A stretch of DNA of 64,000 bases from Pinibacter sp031553495 (GTDB taxonomy: Bacteria > Bacteroidota > Bacteroidia > Chitinophagales > Chitinophagaceae): assembly GCA_031553495.1 (NCBI GenBank), contig JAVBLN010000016.1, positions 62,001-126,000 on the forward strand, given 5' to 3'. A model generated the notes under the pieces. The model was not told where the DNA came from and ran no database searches. It worked only from the letters and a program-made list of their open reading frames with translations. Shown piece after piece: positions 1 through 9,681 of the stretch. The translations under genes were made by a program, and so were the position numbers. Position 1 is the stretch's first letter. Each line of letters begins with the position of its first letter.

Positions 1-1899
1 ATTATTCAAAAATATTCTAGCCCTTTGTGCTGTTAATTCATTTCTATAATCAGACCCATCGCCTAATATACTACCCATAGTAATTAAAGTATAAAGACGA
101 ACTTTTATTTCCTGTTCATTTAAATCCGGATTTTTCTGAAAGCTCTTCATGATCATAACATCCATGTTGGTATAAGGCCATAATGTACCTTGAACCCACC
201 ATAAATTAGTTGCCGAAATCATTGAAGAGGCCGTGCTTCCCCAATGAGGAAAACCTGTTTGATCGTTTCGCAAATGAGAATACACATCAGTTGATAAAAA
301 TCTAGTGTGTGCATACTGGTGAGGAAACATTGGCGAAATGGCCATTGTTATAAAAACATCTGGCCCCATAATTGAATCGGTAAGGTGCTGCAGCATTTTC
401 ATACCATAATTATAAGCCTGCATTCCTGTTGTTATCTCTTTATTAAAATAACCAGCAGCTTCAAGTGCGCCTGCGGTTAAAAAATCAATCTTAATAAATG
501 TGGCGCCTATAGCTTTTGCTTTCAATAACCTGTCAATAATACTTAGGCGGGTGGCAGGGTGTGTGGGATCTAATGGATATGCACCCCAATCTCCTTTCTT
601 GTAAGGAACGAAATTTCCCGAAGCATCCTTCAATATTACCTCTCCAATGGTATAGTCTGAACCTGTCATTTTAGTATTGCCGGCAGCATTTGACCATGTC
701 CATAAAGCAAAAGGAGTAAAATAAAAACCAAGCTTTTGTCCTTTCTGAGCGGCATATTTTTCAATAGAAGCAAGAACTTTTGTTGAATAAATGTTTTGGT
801 CGTATGAATCAATACTCAACACGGGTTGGCAAGCGTTAAAATTATCAAGTGTTTGTATAAAATCAGAGATCTTATTAACTCCGGGTGGCATCATTACGTT
901 GCGGTGTCCAAGCACGTCTTCCACACCAAAGCTATTCCAATATACCGGCGCATCAGCCTTCCATCTTTTACTACCGTTAACTTTGGAATTGCATTTTCCA
1001 TACTGCATATAACAATTGCGTACATCATCCAACGCCAACAAAAAAATAACCGGCGATTGTACAATTGGCCCTCTTACAATTCCATGTGGCATCACGTCAT
1101 GTGTGCCATCTTTTCCTCCAAAAGAATCTGGCAAACCGGGAATATCAGGAGTGGCAGCCCCTCCATATATTACAAGCGAATCAAGAGTAGCCTCATTTTT
1201 TGAACTACTATAAATAATTCCGGTCTTCCATACATCATGCGTAACGCTACCGGCAACAAAACCTGCAAATGTTTCTTTATCGTACATAGCTGCTAATTCA
1301 TAGCTCACGCCATTCATTTTCTCTTTCTCCTGCAGATTTCTTGTAACAACATCTACCCAGTTATCATTATCAAATGGAAAATCTATTAGGCAATGTTTTG
1401 TACCGGGCATTTTTAATAGCCCTTTGCTTGATGGAATAAGCGCAAAGGGTGAAATATTACGGGTGCCGGGTAAAAAAGAATTTACATTTTTCGACTCGGC
1501 TTTTGCGCTAATTAAAACATGAGGTTGCTTATCATACAACACAATATTTTGTATAAACCGAAACGGAAAGTTGGAATCATCATGAATTATGGAAATCAAT
1601 CTTCCTTTTCCGCCTATAGTATCAGAAATTTTTTCTACAGATATGGTATGTGTTTTAAAATCGATTGATTTTAAATTTCCCATTTTTACATCTTCTATGT
1701 AAGCAAAACTATTTTCGAATGATGATCCATTTGCAAAATAATAATTAACAGATCCGTTCTCGTTTACTAATAAACGTACCGCTTTGTTAGATATCTCCCT
1801 AATACCATTCGTTTTATTAAACTGAGCAAATGCTACTCCGTTAACTAATAGCAGCACACATATAACAAGTAACTTTCTAATACAAAAAATATATTTCAT
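1..1899 (-). CDS. Secreted clan GH-D (GH27/GH36-like) glycoside hydrolase, C-terminus outside window
   Basis: The minus frame is open from ATG at 1897-1899 to the window edge, giving 633 codons without a stop; the C-terminus is missing. Residues 1-25 form a signal peptide (hydrophobic stretch, then VAFAQ). An all-beta N-terminal half precedes a barrel-like half with PVYWNSFG near residue 318, a KIDF motif whose Asp472 fits the nucleophile of GH27/GH36 enzymes, and RFLSTD whose Asp538 fits the acid/base. Family knowledge suggests hydrolysis of alpha-galactosides or a related alpha-linked sugar in the periplasm or at the surface; the exact substrate is not readable. It lies 28 bp beyond galM, which reads into it in the same direction, and near a GH36 enzyme, so it probably belongs to a galactoside utilisation cluster continuing to the left. 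Confidence 0.75.
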   Translation of the reverse strand, partial: MKYIFCIRKLLVICVLLLVNGVAFAQFNKTNGIREISNKAVRLLVNENGSVNYYFANGSSFENSFAYIEDVKMGNLKSIDFKTHTISVEKISDTIGGKGRLISIIHDDSNFPFRFIQNIVLYDKQPHVLISAKAESKNVNSFLPGTRNISPFALIPSSKGLLKMPGTKHCLIDFPFDNDNWVDVVTRNLQEKEKMNGVSYELAAMYDKETFAGFVAGSVTHDVWKTGIIYSSSKNEATLDSLVIYGGAATPDIPGLPDSFGGKDGTHDVMPHGIVRGPIVQSPVIFLLALDDVRNCYMQYGKCNSKVNGSKRWKADAPVYWNSFGVEDVLGHRNVMMPPGVNKISDFIQTLDNFNACQPVLSIDSYDQNIYSTKVLASIEKYAAQKGQKLGFYFTPFALWTWSNAAGNTKMTGSDYTIGEVILKDASGNFVPYKKGDWGAYPLDPTHPATRLSIIDRLLKAKAIGATFIKIDFLTAGALEAAGYFNKEITTGMQAYNYGMKMLQHLTDSIMGPDVFITMAISPMFPHQYAHTRFLSTDVYSHLRNDQTGFPHWGSTASSMISATNLWWVQGTLWPYTNMDVMIMKSFQKNPDLNEQEIKVRLYTLITMGSILGDGSDYRNELTAQRARIFLNN

Positions 1900-1927
1900 A
1901 ATTAAAAACTCTTCTTTGTTTTTTACA

Positions 1928-2938
1928 TTACCAGCCCAAAACCCATTTTATTTGTTGATGATATTTTTCTTCTGGCCTAACAAGTGTTGATTCGAAATAA
2001 GTTTGATTTGGAGCATCAGGAAAAAATTGCGCTTCAAGGCAAATACCCTGGTTGGGAGAAAATTTACCATTCAATCCAAAACCGGTATATACTAGTAATC
2101 CCGGCATTGAGGTGTACAACTTCAAACCCCTGTTGCTCCCCACATCAAACAATTCAGAAGCGCAAGTATCCAACCCCACAGTATTCAGCTCAAAGTAGTC
2201 GTTCATTTTTCTTATTTCACCATTAGAACCATTAACGAGCCTGCTATTTCTAAAATCATGACATGTTCCTGACACGTTAATTAATTTACCGGTAGGTAAA
2301 TAATTATCATCTGTCTCAGCGTATTTATCAGCATTAATATAAATCTTGTGCAATGGCACATCCGTGGTTTTTCCGGATAAATTAAAATAGCTATGATTAG
2401 TCAAATTGATATGTGTAGCTTTATCCGAACTAGCTGAGTAATCAATCAACAATTCGTTATTCTCATTTAGCTGATAGATAACATTCACTATAGCATTACC
2501 GGGATAGCCTTCCTCTAAGTGTCCGCTTAAATATGAAAGTTTAAGAAAAGCGCTTTGGGTATTCTTGTCAAAACCCTCTACAGTGAATACTTTTTTATTA
2601 AACCCACTTATCCCTCCATGTAAATGGCATTTATTCGTCGGCTCATTTAACGACAAGTCGTACTTTTCACCATCAATACAAAATGTCGCATTAGCAATTC
2701 TGTTAGCCACTCTTCCAATTGTGCCGCCAATGTAAAATTCATCATGAATATATTCCTCAAGCGTATCATAGTTCAATACAATATTTTTGAGAATTCCAAA
2801 CTTATCAGGCATTATAACTGATGTAACAATTGCACCATAATTAGTGATTGACACCTCAACATTATTGGTATTTTTCAAGGTAAATAAAAAAACATCCCGG
2901 CCCGATACTTTACCCCACCTATTCCGCGTTATTTCCAT
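1928..2938 (-). CDS. galM: Aldose 1-epimerase (galactose mutarotase)
   Basis: This 336-residue protein has the usual GalM length and motifs: GRVANRIANA near residue 75, LHGGISGFNKKVF near 105, TNHSYFNLSG near 185 (catalytic His) and GICLEAQFFPDAPNQ near 300 (catalytic Glu). It interconverts alpha and beta anomers of galactose or glucose, which keeps sugar released by alpha-galactosidases usable for galactokinase. There is no obvious signal peptide, so it is probably cytoplasmic. It sits upstream of the clan GH-D hydrolase on the same strand (28 bp gap, likely one transcript) and is divergent from the AraC regulator, which suggests shared sugar control. Confidence 0.93.
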   Translation of the reverse strand: MEITRNRWGKVSGRDVFLFTLKNTNNVEVSITNYGAIVTSVIMPDKFGILKNIVLNYDTLEEYIHDEFYIGGTIGRVANRIANATFCIDGEKYDLSLNEPTNKCHLHGGISGFNKKVFTVEGFDKNTQSAFLKLSYLSGHLEEGYPGNAIVNVIYQLNENNELLIDYSASSDKATHINLTNHSYFNLSGKTTDVPLHKIYINADKYAETDDNYLPTGKLINVSGTCHDFRNSRLVNGSNGEIRKMNDYFELNTVGLDTCASELFDVGSNRGLKLYTSMPGLLVYTGFGLNGKFSPNQGICLEAQFFPDAPNQTYFESTLVRPEEKYHQQIKWVLGW

Positions 2939-3160
2939 TTGATGCGTTTATAATTCACTATCGATGCCCATTAAGAATATTAAGAATAATCTAAACTTAG
3001 GTAGAATATTCATAACTCAAGCATTTATCTTCAAAGTTATCAACCTCGTTTTTCTGTATGATGGATTTTATAGAGATTGTAATGGATAATTTTATTACTT
3101 AGCAATGATTTTATCAACAGGCATTCGATACATGGGAAGAATAATTTTATGAACCTATTT

Positions 3161-3236
3161 TCGGGTATCAGCGGTATTGCTACTATTAAGCATCCGTTGT
3201 GTCACTCACTTGTGCGGTAGTAATGCTATTCAGCAA
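3161..3236 (+). repeat. Family A repeat, copy 1 (type 1 flanks, type 1 core)
   Basis: This is a slightly diverged copy (AGCGGTATTGCTACTATTAA left module, TGTCACTCACTTGTGC core, AATGCTATT right module) lying in the 391 bp galM/AraC divergent intergenic region. Nothing else recognisable was seen in 2939-3329. Confidence 0.85.
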
Positions 3237-3329
3237 GTGGAAACATTATTGTTTAAGTTTATTCTGCAAATAGTGTACATATTCTTCAATCGTTTCATAT
3301 TCTATTAAAAAAAATTTGATGTTACTTTT

Positions 3330-4223
3330 ATGAAAAAAATGCAAAGAAAAGAAGAAGGATTTGAAGGGCAACGTGCAATCATTATTCCAAGAAAAATTCT
3401 GCAAACGCATTGTAATACAAACCCTCTTACCAAATCCTTATATATAACCGATATGGGGTACTATCCTAAGGCCAAGGGTCACTTATGTGAAAGGGAACAC
3501 GGAGCTGATCAACATATTCTGATTTATTGCCTGGAAGGTAATGGATGGGTTCACTTAAACAACGAAACTTTTGAACTATCATCAGGTAATTTCATATTAA
3601 TTCCTTCGGGAGTAGGCCATATTTATGGATGTGAAGAAAAAAAAGCATGGACTATCTTTTGGCTGCATTTTTCAGGTAGTTTATCCATTGAAATTATAAA
3701 CATAATGCTTCAACAAAACAACTCTCTTATAGGATCTGTTTCACTAAGCGAAAAACGACAAGCCTTATTTGATGAAATATATGCTAACCTGGAACGAGGT
3801 TATAGTATTGAAAATCTAATATACGCCAATCAATGCCTTGGCCATTATTTATTATCTTTTATTTATAGTGACCGCTATACAAAAGTAGATATGAAAAATA
3901 AACAAGATATTATAAACCAGTCTATTAATTACATGCAAAAAAATATAAGCTCTACTATTGAATTACAAGACCTGGCTTCTCTTGTAAATCTATCTTCATC
4001 TCATTATTCAATGGTATTTCGTAAAAAAACAGGGTTTCCACCAATTGAATACTTCAACCAATTAAAAGTTCAAAAAGCTTGTCAATATCTGCTTTTTACC
4101 GATTTACGCATTAAAGAAATCGCTTCAAAAACCGGTTTTTTTGATCCTTATTACTTTTCAAGATTGTTCACCAAAATAATGGGAATTTCCCCAAATGAAT
4201 ATAGAACTACTCGTAATGCATAA
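3330..4223 (+). CDS. AraC-family transcriptional regulator
   Basis: The protein has 297 residues. An N-terminal cupin-like sensor domain (about 25-150) contains HILIYCLEGNGWVHL and the typical LIPSGVGHIYG. A C-terminal double helix-turn-helix (about 190-295) contains IELQDLASLVNLSSSHYSMV and the AraC signature IKEIASKTGF-DPYYFSRLFTK-GISPNEYR. Family knowledge says the N-terminal domain binds a sugar and the C-terminal domain binds DNA. Its position between galM/hydrolase (divergent) and the GH36 gene (downstream, same strand) suggests control of alpha-galactoside use; the ligand is inference. Start chosen at the first ATG; a second ATG three codons on is also possible. Confidence 0.9.
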   Translation: MKKMQRKEEGFEGQRAIIIPRKILQTHCNTNPLTKSLYITDMGYYPKAKGHLCEREHGADQHILIYCLEGNGWVHLNNETFELSSGNFILIPSGVGHIYGCEEKKAWTIFWLHFSGSLSIEIINIMLQQNNSLIGSVSLSEKRQALFDEIYANLERGYSIENLIYANQCLGHYLLSFIYSDRYTKVDMKNKQDIINQSINYMQKNISSTIELQDLASLVNLSSSHYSMVFRKKTGFPPIEYFNQLKVQKACQYLLFTDLRIKEIASKTGFFDPYYFSRLFTKIMGISPNEYRTTRNA

Positions 4224-4396
4224 TTTATATTTAAACCAGTTTTGATCATAGAAAACGATTTGCTGTTGTCCTTGCTCCAGCAAACAGAAATTCCCTTAAA
4301 ACAAGCGCACCTCATTATTATCCATTCTAATCAACGTAAAATCCATTTTTAGAAAAAAAAGTCTCATTTATATTTGCTACTAACAATAGCTATGTT

Positions 4397-4641
4397 ATGA
4401 ATAATAAGAATAGAGTTTATGCATCTTTGTTATTTCTTTTTATTATAATCTCAAGCCACGCTCCGTAATCAAATCAATTCAAATAAACTGATGCAGAACT
4501 GAACCCGCTCAGTAAAAAAGAATAAAAAGAAAAGCAACCGACATAATGCCAACTGAAATTGGCACCTATTTTTATGCTACTGATCAATCACTTAAGGTAT
4601 TCGAACCATTTAATAACCTTCTACTAATACGCAATTATTAA
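4397..4641 (+). pseudogene. Decayed exported-protein gene remnant
   Basis: In the 478 bp between the AraC gene and the GH36 gene, ATG at 4397 opens a 23-residue peptide with the shape of a Bacteroidota signal peptide (basic start, then VYASLLFLFIIISSHA) that stops at once. A second short frame (4546-4641, 31 residues, starting MPTEIGTYFYATDQSLKVFE) looks coding in composition. The two pieces read like the N-terminus and an inner part of one broken exported protein. The parent family is not recognisable, so decay is inference. Confidence 0.35.
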
Positions 4642-4701
4642 CGCATTATTGAAAAATGATCTTCAAAAATGACTTTACTTATCATAAAAAAAATCATCAC
4701 A

Positions 4702-6855
4702 ATGAAACGAAAACTTCTTATTCCAATTCTCCTAATGTTTACCATTGTTTATAGTAGTCAGGCGCAGCCAGGCAAAAAGATTATTATAAATACACAGAAT
4801 ACAACATTGTATTTTACGGTAAAGGATGATGGCAAACTGTATCAAAATTATTTCGGGGAAAAGCTTAACAATGAATCAGAGTTGAATAATATCAAACCGG
4901 AGAAGGAAAGTTATATTCCTGCCGGTACGAATAATTTATTTGAACCTGCTATCAGGATGATACATAATGATGGGAACCCTTCCCTGGAATTGAAGTTTGA
5001 CAATGTAAAAACCAACACAGACAAGAACTACACTCATACTGTCATAACGCTAAAAGACGACAAATATCCGGTTACAGTAGCATTGCACATTGAAAGCTAC
5101 TTTAAGGAAAATGTGTTTAAAGAATGGTCCGAAATAGTCCATAATGAAAAAAAAGAAGTGATGCTTACTCAGTTCGCCTCTTCAATGCTTCACTTCAATG
5201 CCGATAAATATTGGCTTACGCAGTTTTTTGGCGATTGGGCAAAAGAAATGAATATACAGGAAAGCCAATTAACAGCAGGAATAAAAATTCTGGATTCTAA
5301 ACTTGGCACACGGGCAAACATGTATCAAACGCCTGCATTCTTTTTATCATTAAACAAACCATCGTCAGAAAATACCGGTACTGTAATGGCCGGAACACTT
5401 GCATGGACCGGAAATTTCCAGTTCATCTTTGATGTTGATGAAAAAAATGATCTGCGACTGGTTAGCGGTATGAATCCATTTGCATCAGAGTATTATCTCA
5501 AACCTGGCGAAACATTCACTACTCCCGCTTTTATCTTCACTTTCTCCTATTCAGGAAAAGGTGAAGCCAGCAGAAATCTGCACACTTGGGCAAGGAACAA
5601 TTCTATTAAAGATGGTAACGGAAACAGGTATACGCTTTTAAATAACTGGGAAGCAACTTACTTTGGATTCGATGAAAAAAAACTATCAACACTTTTTTCC
5701 GATGCTGCGAAACTTGGTGTAGATATGTTTTTGCTTGATGATGGCTGGTTTGCAAATAAATACCCAAGAAACGATGATCATGCGGGACTTGGCGACTGGC
5801 AGGAAAACAAAACCAAGCTTCCTAACGGTATAGGACACCTCGTTAAAGATGCCAACAGCAAAGGAGTAAAATTCGGTATCTGGATTGAACCGGAAATGAT
5901 AAACCCTAAAAGTGAATTGTATGAAAAGCACCCCGATTGGGTTTTGAAACTTCCCAATCGTGATGAAAACTACTTTAGAAACCAACTTGTTCTTGATCTG
6001 ACAAATCCTGAAGTACAACAATTTGTGTTCAATGTAGTGGATGAACTGATGACAAAAAATCCCGGCATCGCTTATTTTAAATGGGATTGCAACAGAATGA
6101 TGACTAACACGTTTTCGCCTTATTTAAAGAATAAACAATCGCATGTGTATATTGAATACACCCGCAGCTTGTATAAAATACTGGATAGAATAGCGAAAAA
6201 ATATCCCACACTTCCTATGATGCTTTGCTCGGGTGGTGGCGGCAGAACAGATTACGGAGCGCTCAAATATTTTACAGAATTCTGGCCCAGTGATAATACT
6301 AACCCTGAAGACCGCATTTATATTCAATGGGGATATTCGTATTTCTTCCCGGCCATTACACAGGCTTGTCATATCACCTCTTGGGGAAAGCAACCTTTAA
6401 AATACAGAACCGATGTTGCGATGATGGGAAAAATGGGTTACGATATTGAAATTGAGAAAATGACGCCGGATGAATTAAAATTCAGCCAGGAAGCTATTCA
6501 GAACTACAAACGTCTTAGCGATATAATTTGGCATGGGGACCTGTACAGGCTTATTTCACCTTATGACGAAAAACGTGCTGTGCTAATGTATGCCAACAAC
6601 TCAAAATCCAAAGCTGTTGTATTTGCTTACAATCTTCATCTACGTTATGGTCACAAATGGGCACCGGTGAAATTGCAGGGCCTGGATGCAAATAAAAAAT
6701 ACACTATAAAAGAAATCAATCTCTTTCCCGGAACATCTTCATCAATTCCTGAAAATGGCAAAACCTTTACAGGAGATTATTTGATGAAAGTGGGTATCAA
6801 TATTTCGTCAACTACATCCATTACCAGTAACGTACTGGAAATTACTCAAGAATAA
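4702..6855 (+). CDS. GH36 alpha-galactosidase, secreted
   Basis: The protein has 717 residues from ATG 4702. An ATG 33 bp upstream is in frame, but 4702 places a clean signal peptide first (MKRKLLIPILLMFTIVYSSQ, cleavage near AQ). Canonical GH36 features follow: an N-terminal beta-supersandwich, NNWEATYFGFDEKKL near 313, LLDDGWF near 343, FGIWIEPEMINP near 395, KWDCNR with nucleophile Asp462, LCSGGGGR near 510 and WPSDNTNP with acid/base Asp531. It hydrolyses terminal alpha-1,6-galactose from raffinose- or melibiose-type oligosaccharides or galactomannan. The length matches the long bacterial subgroup. It is followed by a strong terminator and probably works with the GH-D hydrolase and GalM to the left. 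Confidence 0.95.
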   Translation: MKRKLLIPILLMFTIVYSSQAQPGKKIIINTQNTTLYFTVKDDGKLYQNYFGEKLNNESELNNIKPEKESYIPAGTNNLFEPAIRMIHNDGNPSLELKFDNVKTNTDKNYTHTVITLKDDKYPVTVALHIESYFKENVFKEWSEIVHNEKKEVMLTQFASSMLHFNADKYWLTQFFGDWAKEMNIQESQLTAGIKILDSKLGTRANMYQTPAFFLSLNKPSSENTGTVMAGTLAWTGNFQFIFDVDEKNDLRLVSGMNPFASEYYLKPGETFTTPAFIFTFSYSGKGEASRNLHTWARNNSIKDGNGNRYTLLNNWEATYFGFDEKKLSTLFSDAAKLGVDMFLLDDGWFANKYPRNDDHAGLGDWQENKTKLPNGIGHLVKDANSKGVKFGIWIEPEMINPKSELYEKHPDWVLKLPNRDENYFRNQLVLDLTNPEVQQFVFNVVDELMTKNPGIAYFKWDCNRMMTNTFSPYLKNKQSHVYIEYTRSLYKILDRIAKKYPTLPMMLCSGGGGRTDYGALKYFTEFWPSDNTNPEDRIYIQWGYSYFFPAITQACHITSWGKQPLKYRTDVAMMGKMGYDIEIEKMTPDELKFSQEAIQNYKRLSDIIWHGDLYRLISPYDEKRAVLMYANNSKSKAVVFAYNLHLRYGHKWAPVKLQGLDANKKYTIKEINLFPGTSSSIPENGKTFTGDYLMKVGINISSTTSITSNVLEITQE

Positions 6856-6870
6856 TTGTGTGTTTTTTTG

Positions 6871-6911
6871 AAAAGCCAGGCAGTTTAATATAAGCTGCCA
6901 GGCTTTTTTTA
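6871..6911 (+). terminator. Intrinsic terminator of the GH36 gene
   Basis: An inverted repeat of AAGCCAGGCAG with CTGCCAGGCTT around an 11 nt loop is followed by a T-run, 15 bp after the stop codon. Confidence 0.9.
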
Positions 6912-6915
6912 TAGA

Positions 6916-6985
6916 GGTCAGATATCAGTTAGCAGTTAGCAGTAGGTAGTTGGCAGTAGAGAAATCAGAAGTCAGATATCAGAGA
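6916..6985. repeat. Low-complexity CAGATATCAG / GGCAGTAG repeat block
   Basis: Iterations of TCAGATATCAG, GTTAGCAG and GGCAGTAGAGAAATCAG. Closely related wording recurs at 10386-10456, 29640-29655, 32260-32280 and 44845-44882, next to other intergenic repeats. Confidence 0.7.
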
Positions 6986-6988
6986 GAG

Positions 6989-7095
6989 GTTAACCACAAT
7001 GTACACAAGGAAAGCATAAGGCACACAAGGGTGCCCGAATAGCTACCAACCCTTGTGTACCTTGTGCCTCTATTGTGCCCCTTGTGGTTAAACAA
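6989..7095. repeat. Long imperfect palindrome (GGTTAACCACAA ... TTGTGGTTAA)
   Basis: The outer arms GTTAACCACAA and TTGTGGTTAA and the inner arms CACAAGG and CCTTGTG pair across a centre near 7045. A second member lies at 33930-34033 and a weaker relative at 41975-42063. It is non-coding and lies between GH36 and fusA, two convergent genes. Confidence 0.75.
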
Positions 7096-7105
7096 CCATC
7101 AACCA

Positions 7106-7180
7106 GCTCAATAGAATTCCAGCCGTACAAGTGAGTGACACAACGATGCATAATAGTAGCACTACCGCCGGTCCCAAAAA
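7106..7180 (-). repeat. Family A repeat, copy 2 (type 1/type 1)
   Basis: Minus orientation: GCTCAATAG through GCACTACCGCCGGTCCC followed by an A-run. It sits in the convergent gap between GH36 and fusA. Confidence 0.9.
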
Positions 7181-7187
7181 AATATTA

Positions 7188-7222
7188 CAAAAAAGCCGGT
7201 TGAAAATTCAACCGGCTTTTAT
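7188..7222 (-). terminator. Intrinsic terminator of fusA
   Basis: A perfect 14 bp stem (AAAAGCCGGTTGAA / TTCAACCGGCTTTT) with a 2 nt gap; read on the minus strand it is followed by T residues, 20 bp after the fusA stop. Confidence 0.9.
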
Positions 7223-7241
7223 ATATTCAGTAAGATATTAA

Positions 7242-9386
7242 TTAAGCACTTACTTTACCTTTCACTTTCGCAATCACTTCTTCGGCAATGTTGTTGGGAG
7301 CCGGAGAATAGTGAGAGAATTCCATTGTAGAAGATGCGCGTCCGGAAGACAGTGAACGTAACTGTGTAACATAGCCAAACATTTCACTCAAAGGCACTTT
7401 AGCTTTAATAACCTGCGCGTTATTGCGGCTATCCATACCTTCCAGCATACCGCGACGACGGTTAAGATCACCTGTTACATCACCCATATACTGGTCGGGA
7501 GTAACCACTTCCACTCTCATGATTGGCTCAAGCAAAACTGGTTTCGCCTTTCTTGCCGCTTCACGGAAACCTTGTTTAGCGCAAAGCTCAAACGACATTG
7601 AGTCGGAGTCAACCTGGTGGAAACTTCCATCAAATACACGAATCTTCATGTTTTCAACAGGATAGTTGGCCAACACACCATTTGTCATTGCCTGCTCAAA
7701 ACCTTTCTGAATGGCAGGTACAAATTCGCGGGGGATAGAACCTCCGAAAATGTCGTTCACAAACTGGTAAGCTTTGCCCGGGTTTTCTTTCATCCACTCT
7801 TCATCAGCAGGGCCAAGATTAAACATGATATCAGCGAATTTACCACGACCACCGGTTTGTTTTTTCAATACCTCACGGTGCTCGATAGTCGATTTAAATG
7901 CTTCCTTGTATGCTACCTGCGGGTTACCCTGGTTAACTTCTACTTTAAACTCACGGCGCATACGATCGATAATGATCTCAAGGTGAAGTTCACCCATACC
8001 ACTCAAGATCGTTTGGCCAGTATCTTCATCTGTTTTTACCCGCAGTGTGGGATCTTCTTCTATCAGCTTGGAGATTGCCATACCCATTTTATCAACGTCT
8101 ACCTGGGTTTTAGGCTCAATAGCCACTGAGATAACCGGTTCCGGAATGAACATATTTTCCAGAACAATCGGGTGGCTTTCGTCACAAAGCGTATCACCGG
8201 TTTTAATTTCTTTAAAACCAACTGCCGCGCCAATATCACCGGCTTCAATAAAGTCGATAGGGTTTTGCTTGTTAGCAAACATCTTCATGATGCGGCTGAT
8301 ACGTTCTTTCTTACCGCTACGCACATTCAACACATAAGAACCGGAATCAAGATGCCCGCTATATGCACGGAAGAATGCTAAACGACCTACAAACGGGTCG
8401 GTCATGATCTTAAATGCCAATGCTGCAAAAGGTTCCTTTGCATCTGGCTTACGTATAATAGTTTCGCCTGTATCAGGATTAGTACCCTCAATAGCATCAA
8501 TATCTACCGGACTTGGAAGATAGCGGCAAACAGCATCCAGCGCGGTTTGTACGCCTTTGTTCTTAAATGAGGAACCACACATCATAGGCACAATGCTAAG
8601 ATCGATGGTTGCTTTACGAATAGCTTCATGCAGCTCTTCTTCAGAAATTGAATTAGGATCTTCAAAGAATTTCTCCATCAAATTATCATCATACTCAGCA
8701 ACGGCTTCTACAAGTTGCGCTCTGTATTCATTTGCTTCTTCGATCATATCTTCCGGTACTGGAATTTCGTCGAAGGTCATACCTTCCGTTTCCATGTGCC
8801 ATACGATACCTTTCATGCGAATCAGGTCCACCACACCTTTGAAGTTATCTTCGGCTCCAATTGGCAATTGCAGTGGTACCGCTTTTGCACCTAGCATTTC
8901 TTTAACTTGTTTTACCACGTTAAGGAAGTCGGCGCCGGAACGGTCCATTTTATTAACAAAACCAATACGGGGAACCTTGTAGCGATTAGCCTGGCGCCAA
9001 ACGGTTTCAGATTGTGGTTCTACGCCATCTACCGCGCTGAATAACGCGATCAGGCCATCCAATACACGCATGGAACGCTCCACCTCTACGGTAAAGTCAA
9101 CGTGACCCGGAGTATCAATAATATTGAAATAGTACTTTTTTGTATTAGCATTAGGCTTTCCCTGGTCTGTAGGGAAATTCCACTGACAGCTTACCGCAGC
9201 AGAGGTAATTGTGATACCTCTCTCTTTTTCCTGCTCCATCCAGTCTGTAGTAGCACCACCATCGTGCACTTCACCAGTTCTGTGAATCATTCCTGTGTAG
9301 CGTAGTATACGCTCTGTTGTAGTGGTCTTTCCGGCATCAATGTGTGCCGCAATACCGAAGTTTCTTTGAAATCTTAAGTCTGCCAT
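7242..9386 (-). CDS. fusA: Translation elongation factor G
   Basis: The protein has 714 residues, the normal EF-G length. The GTPase motifs are AHIDAGKT (14-21), DTPGHVDF (91-98) and NKMD (145-148). Domains II-V follow, with the GGRGKFAD and RRRGMLEGM segments of domains IV and V. It drives ribosomal translocation and, with RRF, ribosome recycling in the cytoplasm. In many bacteria fusA follows rpsL-rpsG and precedes rpsJ; here neither neighbour is adjacent. rpsG lies 12.4 kb upstream and a GH36 gene lies downstream, so the gene has its own transcription unit (TAnnTTTG box upstream, terminator downstream). No sequence anomaly suggests a paralog, but a second fusA elsewhere cannot be excluded. 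Confidence 0.97.
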   Translation of the reverse strand: MADLRFQRNFGIAAHIDAGKTTTTERILRYTGMIHRTGEVHDGGATTDWMEQEKERGITITSAAVSCQWNFPTDQGKPNANTKKYYFNIIDTPGHVDFTVEVERSMRVLDGLIALFSAVDGVEPQSETVWRQANRYKVPRIGFVNKMDRSGADFLNVVKQVKEMLGAKAVPLQLPIGAEDNFKGVVDLIRMKGIVWHMETEGMTFDEIPVPEDMIEEANEYRAQLVEAVAEYDDNLMEKFFEDPNSISEEELHEAIRKATIDLSIVPMMCGSSFKNKGVQTALDAVCRYLPSPVDIDAIEGTNPDTGETIIRKPDAKEPFAALAFKIMTDPFVGRLAFFRAYSGHLDSGSYVLNVRSGKKERISRIMKMFANKQNPIDFIEAGDIGAAVGFKEIKTGDTLCDESHPIVLENMFIPEPVISVAIEPKTQVDVDKMGMAISKLIEEDPTLRVKTDEDTGQTILSGMGELHLEIIIDRMRREFKVEVNQGNPQVAYKEAFKSTIEHREVLKKQTGGRGKFADIMFNLGPADEEWMKENPGKAYQFVNDIFGGSIPREFVPAIQKGFEQAMTNGVLANYPVENMKIRVFDGSFHQVDSDSMSFELCAKQGFREAARKAKPVLLEPIMRVEVVTPDQYMGDVTGDLNRRRGMLEGMDSRNNAQVIKAKVPLSEMFGYVTQLRSLSSGRASSTMEFSHYSPAPNNIAEEVIAKVKGKVSA

Positions 9387-9467
9387 TTTTTTATGTTAAA
9401 AAAGTTTTTGTCAATATTTATCGTACCATGCTCTTATTAAAAAAGACAATAATCCGAATTTGAGGCG

Positions 9468-9475
9468 CAAAGGTA
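9468..9475 (-). promoter_or_regulatory. TAnnTTTG-type -7 box for fusA
   Basis: CAAAGGTA reads as TACCTTTG on the minus strand and matches the Bacteroidota -7 consensus, about 80 bp before the fusA start. No convincing -33 TTTG at the right spacing was seen. The rest of 9387-9681 holds nothing recognisable. Confidence 0.5.
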
Positions 9476-9681
9476 AAGATTTACAAATAAAAAACACGCC
9501 TCTTTTTGAGTTATATATATAACCACCAATATTTTATTGCCCTTTTTACTTAAAATACGAAAGGGTTGGGGATATTTTTTCTATAATTTCCTGAAAATCT
9601 TATAGATAATTATTTGTTATTAGTGAGAGGTAATGTAAATTTAATTCGTCATTCAAAATCACTTAAAAATCACGAACAAAT

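Noticed and set aside
791..1213. Three plus-strand frames of 65-125 codons at the left edge
   Set aside because: They are shadows of the long minus-strand glycoside hydrolase frame, which has a signal peptide and catalytic motifs.
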